Source of the DNA: Streptomyces clavifer
GTDB taxonomy: Bacteria; Actinomycetota; Actinomycetes; Streptomycetales; Streptomycetaceae
NCBI GenBank assembly: GCA_014651175.1
Contig: BMWJ01000003.1
Coordinates: forward strand, 496,001-560,000
Direction: 5' to 3'
Length of the DNA stretch: 64,000 nt
The first letter of the stretch is position 1. Each line of letters begins with the position of its first letter. The translations under genes and the position numbers were made by a program. The notes under the pieces are model-generated. The model was not told the DNA's origin, did no database searches, and saw only the letters and a list, made by a program, of their open reading frames with translations. Positions 1 through 8,764 of this stretch are shown one piece after another.

Positions 1-1861
1 CCACCAGGTGCCCACGCAGCGGGCGGTCGAGCCGAGGAGCGGGCCTCTCGCGCTGGAATACGCGGCCTTCAACACCTCCGCACCCGACGCCTCGGCCTCG
101 GGAGATCGGGCGTCCGGGCGCCACGAGACCGGGCCGACCGAGCTGGAAGTCGTGGTCGAACAGCTGGAGGACGCCGCCGCCACGGCTGTACCCGGTATCT
201 GGCTTCCTCCGCTGCCCGCAGCGCTCGCCCTCGACAAGGCCGCCGGTCCGCTGACGAACGGCCCACGCGGAATGCAGTTGGCCGGGCGGCGGGGCCCTCT
301 CCGGGTTCCGCTCGGCCTGCTCGACGATCCGACCGCACAGTGGCAGGGACACTGGTACCTGGACCTCACGGTGGCCGGTGGCCACGCCGCCGTCATCGGT
401 GGTCCGGAGTCCGGCAAGACGACCCTCCTGCGCACGCTGGTCCTGTCCCTCGCGCTCACCCACACCCCGCGGGAGGTCGGTGTCTACGGCCTCGACCTGG
501 TCGGCGACGAGCTCCAGGCCCTCGCGGGACTGCCGCACGTCGGCGGCATCGCGGGCCGCGCCGAACCCGAACGCGCGGTGCGGACGGTCGAGATGGTGCG
601 GAGCATGCTCGAAGCGCGCGAGGACCTCTTCCGCGAGCACGCCGTCGACTCCGTGGAGCACCTGCGCACCCTGCACCGGGCGGGCCGACTGCCCCAGCTG
701 GCGTCTGCCGAGATCGTGCTGGTCGTCGACGGTTTCGACGCACTGCGCGAGGACTTCGACGAGCTGTACGACACGGTCGCCGACCTGCTGGAGCGGGGCG
801 GTGACTACGGCATCCACGTCGTCGCCGGAATGCTCCACTGGAACGACGTGGGCATGGCCACCCAGGATTCGTTCGGCACCCGGGTCGAGCTGTGCCTGGG
901 CGACCCCGGCGAATCGAGCATCGATCGCAGGCTCGCCGAGACGCTGTCACCCGACGAACCCGGCCGCGTCCTGACCGACGGCGGGCTGTTCGCCCACACC
1001 GCGCTCCCCCGAACGGACGGGATCGCGGACGACACCGACCTGGACGCGGCCCTCCACCGCACGGCTCGTACGGTCCGCGCCGCCTGGAGCGGTGCGGTCG
1101 CCGCGCCCGTCCTGGTGCTGCCCGACGTCCTGGAACGGGACCTGCTCCCCGGCCCGGACGCCGAGCCCGGGCGGGTGCCGATCGGTGTGGACCAGAACGC
1201 GCTCGCTCCCGTTCTGCTCGATCTCTTCGACGAGGACCAGCACCTTCTGATCCTCGGTGACGGCGGATGCGGCAAGACGAATCTCCTCAGGACCGTCGCC
1301 CAGGGCCTCATCGAGCGCTACGGCGAGGGCGAACTGATCTTCGCGGTCGTCGACCCGCGACAGGGTCTGCGCGGCGTGATCCCGGAGGAGTACGACGGCG
1401 GCCACGCCCACACCGCCAAGCTGTGCGAGCGGCTCGCCGCCGGACTCGCCACCGAGCTGGAGAAGCGGCTACCCGACGACGACACCGACACCGAGGACCC
1501 GGAGTCCGGCGGCTGGGGTACCGGCCCACGGATCGTGGTGCTCGTCGACGACTACGACGTGCTGATGGCGGACGGCCATTCACCGCTCGCCCCGTTCCTG
1601 CCGTACATCCAGTCGGCGGTGGACATCGGCCTCCACTTCGTCCTGACGCGCCAGGTGGCGGGCGCCTCGTGGGGCATGTACGAGCCGCTGGTCCACGGTC
1701 TGCGGGAGTCGGGGGCGACCGCCGTCCTCATGACCGGGGACCGCGGCGAAGGCCAGCTGTTCCCCGGGGTGTACGCGAGCCGGCAACAGGCGGGCCGGGG
1801 ACTGCTCATCCGCGAGGGCCGGCCGCACGGCCTGATCCAGACGGTGCACACGCCCGGCTGA
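1..1861 (+). CDS. EccC/FtsK-SpoIIIE-type secretion ATPase, 3' part
   Basis: This is the C-terminal part of a multidomain P-loop ATPase of the type VII (ESX) secretion EccC family, which drives export of WXG100 substrates at the inner membrane. The reading frame is open from base 2, so the gene begins upstream of the window; the GTG at base 8 is not convincing as a start. Two ATPase domains are visible. The first has Walker A GGPESGKTT near bases 398-424 and a Walker-B-like VLVVDGFD. The second has Walker A GDGGCGKTN near 1256-1284 and VVLVDDYD. This fits the last two of the three ATPase domains of EccC. No other ESX gene is in view, so a different FtsK-like role cannot be excluded. The downstream gene is on the other strand, so this is probably the 3' end of its operon. 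Confidence 0.8.
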   Translation, partial: HQVPTQRAVEPRSGPLALEYAAFNTSAPDASASGDRASGRHETGPTELEVVVEQLEDAAATAVPGIWLPPLPAALALDKAAGPLTNGPRGMQLAGRRGPLRVPLGLLDDPTAQWQGHWYLDLTVAGGHAAVIGGPESGKTTLLRTLVLSLALTHTPREVGVYGLDLVGDELQALAGLPHVGGIAGRAEPERAVRTVEMVRSMLEAREDLFREHAVDSVEHLRTLHRAGRLPQLASAEIVLVVDGFDALREDFDELYDTVADLLERGGDYGIHVVAGMLHWNDVGMATQDSFGTRVELCLGDPGESSIDRRLAETLSPDEPGRVLTDGGLFAHTALPRTDGIADDTDLDAALHRTARTVRAAWSGAVAAPVLVLPDVLERDLLPGPDAEPGRVPIGVDQNALAPVLLDLFDEDQHLLILGDGGCGKTNLLRTVAQGLIERYGEGELIFAVVDPRQGLRGVIPEEYDGGHAHTAKLCERLAAGLATELEKRLPDDDTDTEDPESGGWGTGPRIVVLVDDYDVLMADGHSPLAPFLPYIQSAVDIGLHFVLTRQVAGASWGMYEPLVHGLRESGATAVLMTGDRGEGQLFPGVYASRQQAGRGLLIREGRPHGLIQTVHTPG

Positions 1862-2395
1862 CACTCCGTACGCGGCCGGGAACAACCGGGAAGGAGGAAG
1901 GGCCGGACGGCCGCGCGCACGGAGGACGTCATCTCCTGCCTGTGAGCGGTCCCGTCACCGATGGCGCCGCCCGCGCACGAGCGGTCCGTCCGGGGGTGGG
2001 CAAGGGTGCGGCACGGCCACGGGGGAAGTCCGAGGGCCGGTGCCCTTCCGCTCCCACCGACCTGCCGTGAGCCGAACGCTCACCGGCCGGAACATGTCAG
2101 GAAAACTCGTTTCCGCAGCTCAGGGGCGCGCGGTGCGGGGCCGACCGCAATGATGAGGCGGCAGCGGTGAACTGTTGTAAGGGTACGGACACTTACCCCC
2201 GACAGGGCCTGAACACCAAGCCGCGTACGGCCGCCCTGATCCGCTCCGCCCACCTGTGTACGACGTCGCCGAGTACGCCTCCGCGGCCACAGCACCCGCC
2301 GGGGCACGGCTGGTCCTCCTCGCCGGGGCGCGCCCGCTGGACGGCGACGGCGACGGCGACGGCGACGGTCGGAACTACGCGGGCCGGGCGGGCCG
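1862..2395. other. Gene-free stretch after the EccC-like gene
   Basis: No coding frame here has a plausible start and a recognisable product. The only distinct element is the hexanucleotide repeat at 2341-2368. The stretch separates the EccC-like gene from a small minus-strand gene. Confidence 0.5.
2341..2368. repeat. Hexanucleotide repeat (ACGGCG)n
   Basis: Four full copies of ACGGCG plus a partial fifth lie head to tail, just beyond the 3' end of the DUF5713 gene. Such short GC repeats often arise by slippage; no function is evident. Confidence 0.8.
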
Positions 2396-2737
2396 TCACC
2401 AGTCCCGGGTGGCGATCAGCTCCTCCACATCGGCTTCCTCGAATCCGTACGCCGTCGCGATGAACCAGAAGTCCTCGGCTATCTCCTCGCGTGCGACGGT
2501 CTCGATCTCGCTTCCCGCCGCCTCGAACTCGGCCTCCAGAGCGTTGAACTCCTCCGTCGCCGCTTGCGTGAGCACGTACAGCGCAGCCAGGTCCGCGGGG
2601 CGTTGGGCCTCTATCCGTTCGCTCAGCCGCACCAGGACCGCCCTGCCCTTGTCCACGACGTGGTCGGGGAAGTAGCCGTCCGCGTACAGCCCTCGCAGGA
2701 ACGCATACTCCGCGATGCGCTGGTTCGTGATCGCCAC
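2396..2737 (-). CDS. DUF5713 family protein
   Basis: This 113-residue acidic, helical protein begins MAITNQRIAEYAFLRGLYAD and resembles the DUF5713 family found across actinobacteria. It has no signal peptide or membrane segment, so it is probably cytoplasmic. The GTG start at 2737 follows a GGAGGGGG-type ribosome binding site on the minus strand. Glutamate-rich segments (residues about 60-85) suggest alpha-helical packing; no catalytic motif is visible. It stands alone between a secretion ATPase gene and a secreted inhibitor-like gene on the other strand. The family has no established function that I know of. Confidence 0.75.
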   Translation of the reverse strand: MAITNQRIAEYAFLRGLYADGYFPDHVVDKGRAVLVRLSERIEAQRPADLAALYVLTQAATEEFNALEAEFEAAGSEIETVAREEIAEDFWFIATAYGFEEADVEELIATRDW

Positions 2738-2985
2738 GGCGATCCCCCTCCACTCGGTGATCCGTCAGTCCGAATGCTGCACCACGCCACTGACAACACC
2801 GTGGGAACGCACCGCCGAACACCCGGTGCCCGCCACCTTCACGCCGGGGCACACAGGCGCGCCCGGACCTGTCCCGCAGGCCTCGGGCGCCCCCCTTCCG
2901 GTCCTGTCTGCGCAGGTCACAGCAGTGCCACGCTGCTGTCGACCAGGGGAAACACCCGGTCACCGCACAGCGAAAGGGCTCCACC

Positions 2986-3390
2986 GTGAACCGCTTCACC
3001 GCACTCGCCGCCGCCACACTTCTCCTGGCCTTCGGACTGGGCACCGGGCCCGTGTCGGCCACCGACGCGAACAGGCCCACGGTCACGGCAGCGGCCACCG
3101 CGCCGAGTGCCGCGTTCACCCGGTGCACGCACGGGTACTTCTGCGCGTTCGACGGGTGGAACGGCGAGGGAACCCGTTGTCAGTGGACGGCCGCCGAGAT
3201 GCGGAACACCGCCGACAACTGCTCGTTCATCCGGGAGGGGAGGAACGTCCTCTCCGTGTGGAACAAGACCGAGCACCGCGTGCAGTACTACACGCAGACC
3301 AACTTCAACTCACGGGTCGGCTCCACGCGGGCCGGCCAAGGGGGCAACCTCCAGGGGAACTACCAGATCCGCTCGTTCAAGCCCCAGTAG
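2986..3390 (+). CDS. Secreted peptidase inhibitor I36-like protein
   Basis: This 134-residue exported protein has a clear Sec signal peptide (MNRF, a hydrophobic run to about residue 20, then an AxA-like site near VSA-TDA). The mature part has four cysteines and aromatic-rich strands such as HGYFCAFDGWNG, the pattern of the small beta-rich inhibitor family I36 (SMI-like, Streptomyces metalloproteinase inhibitor relatives). These are single crystallin-like domains. It starts at GTG 2986 behind an AAAGGG sequence. An inhibitor role is family inference; many I36-like proteins are uncharacterised. It appears to be monocistronic. Confidence 0.75.
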   Translation: MNRFTALAAATLLLAFGLGTGPVSATDANRPTVTAAATAPSAAFTRCTHGYFCAFDGWNGEGTRCQWTAAEMRNTADNCSFIREGRNVLSVWNKTEHRVQYYTQTNFNSRVGSTRAGQGGNLQGNYQIRSFKPQ

Positions 3391-3551
3391 GACCGGCGCG
3401 GGGCAGGACACCACGGGTCACGGGTCCGGCACCACCTCCTGGTCGGATACGCCCACGCCCCCGGTCAGGCACGGACCGCGGTCGCGCACCGGGAGGGGCC
3501 ACGGCTACGCGCCCTTCCCGGTGCACGCCCGTGCGGGCGGCCGGCGCCGGT

Positions 3552-4016
3552 TCACTGCACGCGCGCGGGCGGGCGGCCACGGTCGTCGTCGCTCTCGTCC
3601 TCGTCGTCGTCCTCCCCGGGCACGTGGACGTCGAAGACGTTGATGTTGATCTCGACGACCTCCAGACCGGTCATCGTCTCGACCGCGTCCGTCACATGGG
3701 TCCTGATCCGGTCGGCGAGCTCGTGGATCGGGATGCCGTAGTCCACCTTGATGTCGACGTCGATCGCCGTCTGCTTGGAACCCACTTCCACCTTGATGGC
3801 GTGCCCCGCTCCGGAGGACCCGGACATCCGCCCCTTGACGGCGCCGAGGGCCTTGGACGCCCCTCGGCCTATCGCGTGCACGCCGTCCGTCTCGCGGATG
3901 GCGATTCCGGCGATGGCGGACACCACGTTGTCGGCGATCGTGGTCGTGCCCCGCCCGCCTCCTCCCCGGCTCCTGCCTGTCGTTGCGCTGCCGTCCAGCG
4001 ACTCGTCATCAGCCAT
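3552..4016 (-). CDS. Asp23/Gls24 family envelope stress protein
   Basis: This 154-residue protein carries an Asp23/Gls24 domain at residues about 25-130, recognisable from TTIADNVVSAIAGIAIRETDGV at the start and the ending EVVEININVFDVHVP. The tail is highly acidic (DDDEDESDDD) and then basic. Members of the family sit at the cytoplasmic face of the membrane and are linked to envelope and alkaline stress in Gram-positives. In actinobacteria they often occur as clusters of paralogues, but here it is alone. The ATG start at 4016 gives MADDESLDGS. No membrane segment is seen, so membrane association would need a partner. Confidence 0.85.
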   Translation of the reverse strand: MADDESLDGSATTGRSRGGGGRGTTTIADNVVSAIAGIAIRETDGVHAIGRGASKALGAVKGRMSGSSGAGHAIKVEVGSKQTAIDVDIKVDYGIPIHELADRIRTHVTDAVETMTGLEVVEININVFDVHVPGEDDDEDESDDDRGRPPARVQ

Positions 4017-4487
4017 GGCTGCCTCACAGAGAGTTGTTGCGACGAGGCGGCTCTCCTCCTCGCCGGCTCCTCATTTCACTGTGCGCCTGCCCTCGGCCGA
4101 CCGCCATCGGGGTATACGCAGCGCTCGGCACCGCCACTCTCCGCCACGAAGCCGGCTGATCGACCCCGGGCCGAACCCGTCGCAACCCGTCGCCTTCTTC
4201 GGCAATCCGGAGCCGGATCGGCTCCGAATAGGAGGTGAGGGCCCTGAACCAGCCCTCACCTCCACTGCCCGGGGGCCGCGGCCTGCGCACCGCGCCCCCG
4301 GGCAGCACCGTCTGCCCCCCCTGCCCCCGCGCCGTCGGCGCCGGAGAGCGCTTCGCGGGCATGAAGGGCGGGCGTGCTCAGCATCACCCTGGACAGCCAC
4401 CGTGACCCCCGGGTAACTTTTGACCAGGACTGAGCAAGCGCTTAGCCAGAGCCCGCCCGATGCTGAAGCCCACTGAGGAGGCACCCC
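4017..4487. other. Divergent promoter region without a gene
   Basis: This region separates the divergent Asp23 and acyl-CoA dehydrogenase genes. The right-hand 70 bases hold a sigma-70-like promoter and a palindromic operator described separately. The open frames through the rest are GC-driven and I see no gene. Confidence 0.5.
4420..4448 (+). promoter_or_regulatory. Promoter with embedded TetR-type operator for the acyl-CoA dehydrogenase
   Basis: A -35 element TTGACC (4420-4425) and a -10-like TAGCCA (4443-4448) are separated by 17 bases. Between them lies TGAGCAAGCGCTTAGC (4431-4446) with a perfect AAGCGCTT core. Quasi-palindromes with an AAGCGCTT core are typical of TetR-family fatty-acid degradation regulators in actinobacteria, so repression by promoter blockage is likely. 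The regulator is not identifiable in the window. Confidence 0.55.
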
Positions 4488-5645
4488 GTGCGCCGTACGG
4501 TTTACAACGAGGACCACGAGGCGTTCCGGGAGACCATCCGCGCCTTCATCGAGGCCGAGGTCGTCCCCGTCTACGACGAGTGGTTCGCGGCGGGCCAGGC
4601 ACCCCGTGACTTCTACTACAAGCTCGCCGAGCTGGGCATCTTCGGCATCGAGGTGCCGGAGGAGTACGGCGGCGCGGGCGAGGAGTCCTTCAAGTTCGAG
4701 GCCGTCCTCTACGAGGAGACCGCGCGCGCGGGCATCTCCTTCGGCGGCTCCGGGGTCCACGTCCTGCTCTGCCTTCCCTACCTCAAGGCGTACGCCACCG
4801 AGGAGCAGAAGAAGCGCTGGCTGCCGGACTTCGTCTCCGGCAAGTCCATGTACGCGATAGCCATGACCGAGCCGGGCACCGGTTCGGACCTGGCCGGCAT
4901 GAAGACGACCGCCAAGCTCTCCGAGGACGGCACGCACTACGTCCTCAACGGCGCCAAGACCTTCATCACCGGTGGCGTCCACGCCGACAAGGTCATCGTC
5001 TGTGCCCGCACGGACGCCCCCAAGGCCGACGACCGCCGCCACGGCATCTCGCTCCTGGTGGTCGACACCAAGTCCGAGGGCTACTCGGTCGGCCGCAAGC
5101 TCGACAAGCTGGGACTGAAGGTCTCCGACACCGCCGAGCTGGCCTTCGTGGACGTCAAGGTGCCCGTCGACGACCTGCTGGGCGAGGAGAACAAGGGCTT
5201 CTCCTACCTCGGCCAGAACCTCCCGCAGGAACGCCTGGGCATCGCCGTCGGCGCGTACGCGCAGGCCGCCGCGGCCGTGCGGTTCGCCCAGCAGTACACG
5301 CAGGACCGCACCGTCTTCGGCAAGACCGTCGCGTCCTTCCAGAACACCAAGTTCGAGCTGGCCGCCTGCAAGGCCGAGGTCGACGCGGCAGAGGCCGTCT
5401 GCGACCGCGCGATCGAGGCCCTGGACGCAGGTGAGCTCACCGCCGCCGAGGCAGCGTCCGCGAAGCTGTTCTGCACCGAGGTCGCGCACCGCGTGATCGA
5501 CCGCTGCCTCCAGCTGCACGGCGGCTACGGCTTCATGAACGAGTACCCGATCGCCCGTCTCTACACGGACAACCGGGTCAACCGCATCTACGGCGGCACC
5601 AGCGAGGTCATGAAGTCGATCATCGCCAAGTCCATGGGCCTGTAG
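4488..5645 (+). CDS. Acyl-CoA dehydrogenase (LCAD/IVD-like active site)
   Basis: This 385-residue FAD enzyme of the acyl-CoA dehydrogenase family catalyses alpha,beta-desaturation of an acyl-CoA, passing electrons to ETF. It has the usual N-terminal helical, middle beta (MTEPGTGSDLAG) and C-terminal helical domains, with LQLHGGYGFMNEYP near the FAD site. The medium-chain-type catalytic Glu is missing: the motif reads IYGGTSE, with Gly369 where MCAD has Glu. Glu248 in LPQERLG sits where long-chain and isovaleryl enzymes carry their base, so it should be active. GTG 4488 follows GAGGAGG at good spacing. Thioesterase and transporter genes follow in the same direction. The substrate is unknown. 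Confidence 0.9.
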   Translation: MRRTVYNEDHEAFRETIRAFIEAEVVPVYDEWFAAGQAPRDFYYKLAELGIFGIEVPEEYGGAGEESFKFEAVLYEETARAGISFGGSGVHVLLCLPYLKAYATEEQKKRWLPDFVSGKSMYAIAMTEPGTGSDLAGMKTTAKLSEDGTHYVLNGAKTFITGGVHADKVIVCARTDAPKADDRRHGISLLVVDTKSEGYSVGRKLDKLGLKVSDTAELAFVDVKVPVDDLLGEENKGFSYLGQNLPQERLGIAVGAYAQAAAAVRFAQQYTQDRTVFGKTVASFQNTKFELAACKAEVDAAEAVCDRAIEALDAGELTAAEAASAKLFCTEVAHRVIDRCLQLHGGYGFMNEYPIARLYTDNRVNRIYGGTSEVMKSIIAKSMGL

Positions 5646-5665
5646 AAGCGGCTACGTTCTCCTCC

Positions 5666-6571
5666 ATGAGCGCAGCACTTGAATCCCTGCTCGATCTGCT
5701 CGACCTGGAGCAGATCGAGCAGGACATCTTCCGGGGCACGAGCCGCAGCGCGGTCGTGCCCCGGGTCTTCGGCGGCCAGGTCGCGGCACAGGCCCTGGTC
5801 GCCGCCGGGCGCACGGTCCCCTCCGGGCCCCCCGGCCCCGCCGGGACGGGGCAGACGCCGTCGGCCCACTCCCTGCACGCGTACTTCCTGCGCCCCGGCG
5901 ACCCGGGCGCGCCGATCGTCTACACCGTGGACCGCATCCGCGACGGGCGGTCCTTCACCACCCGCCGCGTGGTCGCGGTCCAGCACGGCAAGCCGATCTT
6001 CCACCTCTCGGCGTCTTTCCAGGTGCACGAGGAGGGCATGGACCACCAGGCGCCCATGCCCTACGCCCCGGACCCCGAGACGCTGCCCACGGCCGCGGAG
6101 ATGCTGCCCCGGTACGCGGACCGCTTCACCGATCCGCTCATGGTGGACCGGCTGCTCGAAGCGCGGGCGGCGGTCGACCTGCGGTACGTGGATGCACCGC
6201 CGTTCGCCACCGCCGGCGAGCCGAGGGAGCCGCGTTCCCAGGTCTGGTTCCGCACCCGCGGCAAGCTGGCGGACGATCCGCTGCTGCACGTGTGCATGGC
6301 GACGTACGTCTCCGACATGACCCTGCTCGACTCGGTGCTGCTCGCCCACGGACGCGGCGGATGGGCCGTCGGGGACGTGGCGGGGGCCAGCCTGGACCAC
6401 GCGATGTGGTTCCACCGCCCCTTCCGGGCCGACGAATGGCTCCTGTACGACCAGGAGTCGCCCTCGGCCTCCGGCGGGCGCGGTCTCGGCCAGGCCCGGA
6501 TCTACACGGCGGACGGGCAGCTGGCCATCACGGTCATCCAGGAGGGCGTGGTCCGCGTCCCACGGGGCTGA
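5666..6571 (+). CDS. Acyl-CoA thioesterase II (TesB family)
   Basis: This 301-residue double hot-dog enzyme hydrolyses acyl-CoA to free acid and CoA. The N-terminal hot-dog contains RVFGGQVAAQALVAAGRTV and the conserved HSLHAYFLRPGDP; the C-terminal one contains YVSDMTLLDSVLL (the family Asp) and SLDHAMWFHRPFR. Length is close to E. coli TesB (286). The gene starts 20 bases after the acyl-CoA dehydrogenase and could be co-transcribed with it. A weak TACGTT just upstream of the ATG also allows a leaderless transcript. The pairing suggests release of acyl groups during acyl-CoA turnover. Confidence 0.9.
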   Translation: MSAALESLLDLLDLEQIEQDIFRGTSRSAVVPRVFGGQVAAQALVAAGRTVPSGPPGPAGTGQTPSAHSLHAYFLRPGDPGAPIVYTVDRIRDGRSFTTRRVVAVQHGKPIFHLSASFQVHEEGMDHQAPMPYAPDPETLPTAAEMLPRYADRFTDPLMVDRLLEARAAVDLRYVDAPPFATAGEPREPRSQVWFRTRGKLADDPLLHVCMATYVSDMTLLDSVLLAHGRGGWAVGDVAGASLDHAMWFHRPFRADEWLLYDQESPSASGGRGLGQARIYTADGQLAITVIQEGVVRVPRG

Positions 6572-6599
6572 AGCCGCACATTCGGACATACTGCCCCTC

Positions 6600-7556
6600 A
6601 TGGGTGACGAGCAGACCGAGGGCGGCGAGTCCACCTTCACCGTCGTCGTGGCGGCGGCCGCCAATCTCGGTATCGCGGTGGCGAAGCTGGTGGCAGGGCT
6701 GATCAGCGGTTCGAGCGCGATGCTGTCGGAGGCCGCGCACTCGGTCGCCGACACCGTCACCGAGCTCATGCTGCTCACGGCGCTCAAGCGCAGCGAGAAG
6801 CCGCCCGACGAGGACCACCCGCTGGGTTACGGCCCCGAGCGGTACATCTGGGCGATGCTCGCGGCCGTCGCGACGTTCGTCGGGGGCGCGGTGTTCTCGC
6901 TGTACGACGGCATCCACACCCTGCTGCGGGGCGAGGAGCTGGGTGACCCGCTCGTCTCGTACATCGTGCTCGCGGTCGCCTTCCTGCTGGAGGGCTTCTC
7001 GCTGCGCACCGGTGTCCGGCAGGTGCGCTGGGAGGCCGCCCGGCTGCGGGTACCCGCACCGCGCTATCTGCGCCGGACCCCCGACACGGCGGTCAAGGCC
7101 GTGGTGATGGAGGACTCGGCGGCCCTGGTGGGGCTGCTGCTGGCGGCCGGCGGTCTGCTCGGCGGGCAGCTGTCGGGCTCCGGGGTCTGGGACGGCGTCG
7201 CGTCGATCCTCATCGGCGTACTGCTGGTGTACGTGGCGTGGGTGCTCTGCCGCTCCAACGCGCAGCTGCTGATCGGCCGGCCGCTCCCGGCGGAGATGCG
7301 GGCCGGGGTGCGCGAGGAGCTGCTGTCCGTACCGCACGTCGTCGAGGTGCTGGAGCTTACGACGCTGATCCAGGGCCCCTCGGAGCTGCTGGTCGCCGCG
7401 AAGGTCGATTTCCGGGACGCGTCGACGGCGGCGCAGATCGAGTGGGCGTGCGAGGAGGCCGAACAGCAGCTGCGGGAGCGGTACCCGTCGATCAAGCGGG
7501 TCTACCTGGACCCGACGCCGGGCCTCGGCCAACGGCGCCGGGCCGCGGCGGGCTAG
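6600..7556 (+). CDS. Cation diffusion facilitator family transporter
   Basis: This 318-residue membrane protein is of the CDF family, proton-coupled exporters of Zn, Fe, Mn or similar divalent metals. About six transmembrane segments are visible (for example VVVAAAANLGIAVAKLVAGL and MLAAVATFVGGAVFSLYDG). The metal-site signature SEAAHSVADTVTE is near residues 40-52, and a second His/Asp cluster DEDHPLGYGPER follows. A cytoplasmic C-terminal domain begins near residue 230. Metal specificity cannot be read from sequence. A CATACT box a few bases before the ATG suggests a leaderless transcript. The stop overlaps the 3' end of the convergent hydrolase gene by four bases. Confidence 0.9.
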   Translation: MGDEQTEGGESTFTVVVAAAANLGIAVAKLVAGLISGSSAMLSEAAHSVADTVTELMLLTALKRSEKPPDEDHPLGYGPERYIWAMLAAVATFVGGAVFSLYDGIHTLLRGEELGDPLVSYIVLAVAFLLEGFSLRTGVRQVRWEAARLRVPAPRYLRRTPDTAVKAVVMEDSAALVGLLLAAGGLLGGQLSGSGVWDGVASILIGVLLVYVAWVLCRSNAQLLIGRPLPAEMRAGVREELLSVPHVVEVLELTTLIQGPSELLVAAKVDFRDASTAAQIEWACEEAEQQLRERYPSIKRVYLDPTPGLGQRRRAAAG

Positions 7557-8701
7557 CGCAGGCCCGCGAAGAACTCCCGTACGTCACCGATCAGGAGCTC
7601 CGGCTGTTCCAGGGAGAGGAAGTTGCCGCCGCGCTCGAACTCGGTCCAGCGCACGACGTGGTGGTCGCGTTCGGCGAAGCGGCGGATCGCGACGTCGGAC
7701 GGCAGGGCGACGGCCACCGCGGTGGGGACGGTACCGCGCTCCTTGGGCGCCCAGGCGCCCGGGTCGTGCGCCATCTCGTAGTACAGGTGGGCCGAGGATC
7801 CCGCCGTGCCGGTGAACCAGTACACGCTGACGTTGGTCAGCAGGGTGTCGCGGTCCACCGCGTCCTCGGGGAGTTCGCTGGCGGTGTCCGTCCACTCCTT
7901 GAACTTCTCCACGATCCAGGCGAGCTGCCCGGCCGGGGAGTCGTTCAGCCCGTACGCCACCGTGTCGGGCCGGGTGGACTGGATGGCGTTGAAGCCCATC
8001 CTGTCGTCGCGGAACCGCTGCAGCCGCTCCAGACGGGTCTGCTCGCCCTCGGTGAGCCCGGCGAAGTCCGCGGGGTCCTCGGACGGGAAGGTGACCAGGC
8101 CGTTGACATGGATGCCCACGACGCTCCCGGGCGCGGTCCGGCCCATCTCGGCGGCGATCCAGGCTCCGCCGCCGTTGCCCTGGACGCCGTAGCGGTCGTA
8201 GCCCAGGCGGTCCATGAGGGTGGTGAACGCCCCGGCGATACGGCCGGTGTTCCAGCCGGCCGAGGAGAGCGGACCGGAGAAGGCGACCCCGGGCGTGGAG
8301 GTGACCACGACGTGGAAGTCGCGCGACAGCGGCTCGATGACATCGATGAACTGGACGAACGACCCCGGCCAGTCGTGGATCAGCAGCAGCGGGGTCGCCT
8401 CGGCCCTGTCCGACCGGACGTGCACGAAGTGGATGTCCTGGCCGTCGATCTCGGTGACGTACTGCGGGAAATCGTTCAGCCGCGCCTCGGCGCCACGCCA
8501 GTCGAAGCCCTCGGCCCAGTACGCGGCGAGCTCCTTCAGATAGTCGGCGGGCACACCGCGCGACCAGCCGTCCAGGCCCCGCACACCGGTGTTCCAGCGG
8601 GTGCGGTCGAGGCGGTGGCGGAGGTCGTCGACGTCGGCCTGCGGGATCTCGACCCGGAAGGGGCGGACGGACGTGTCTGCGGTGTTGCTGCTGTTCTCCA
8701 T
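7553..8701 (-). CDS. Epoxide-hydrolase-like alpha/beta protein lacking the expected catalytic residues
   Basis: This 382-residue protein has the N-terminal EHN region (RPFRVEIPQADVDDLRHRLD) and the alpha/beta-hydrolase core of the epoxide hydrolase family, including the oxyanion segment LLIHDWPGSF. The nucleophile elbow reads YGVQGNGGGAW, with Gly177 where the family has Asp. The C-terminal motif reads ERGGNFLSLEQPE, with Asn360 where the catalytic His is expected. It is therefore unlikely to work as a classical epoxide hydrolase. The start at 8701 (MENSSNTADTS) was chosen over a much longer frame because a TAGGAT -10 box lies seven bases upstream, suggesting a leaderless transcript. It is divergent from a WYL regulator, its probable controller. 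Confidence 0.85.
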   Translation of the reverse strand: MENSSNTADTSVRPFRVEIPQADVDDLRHRLDRTRWNTGVRGLDGWSRGVPADYLKELAAYWAEGFDWRGAEARLNDFPQYVTEIDGQDIHFVHVRSDRAEATPLLLIHDWPGSFVQFIDVIEPLSRDFHVVVTSTPGVAFSGPLSSAGWNTGRIAGAFTTLMDRLGYDRYGVQGNGGGAWIAAEMGRTAPGSVVGIHVNGLVTFPSEDPADFAGLTEGEQTRLERLQRFRDDRMGFNAIQSTRPDTVAYGLNDSPAGQLAWIVEKFKEWTDTASELPEDAVDRDTLLTNVSVYWFTGTAGSSAHLYYEMAHDPGAWAPKERGTVPTAVAVALPSDVAIRRFAERDHHVVRWTEFERGGNFLSLEQPELLIGDVREFFAGLR

Positions 8702-8764
8702 GAATGGAATCCTAGGATCGATATAGGCACGGTTCATTCCTAAAGAGACGGCAGGCTGCGGACC
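8702..8764. promoter_or_regulatory. Divergent promoter between hydrolase-like gene and WYL regulator
   Basis: The 63-base gap contains the palindrome ATCCTAGGAT (8709-8718), whose minus-strand TAGGAT can serve as a -10 box for the hydrolase-like gene. An inverted GAATG/CATTC pair (8702-8706 and 8733-8737) could be an operator. A TATAGG on the plus strand may serve the regulator gene. Confidence 0.45.

Noticed and set aside
8709-8718. ATCCTAGGAT palindrome as an operator of the WYL regulator
   Set aside because: The minus-strand half is simply TAGGAT, a good -10 box at leaderless distance, so the palindrome alone is not evidence of an operator.
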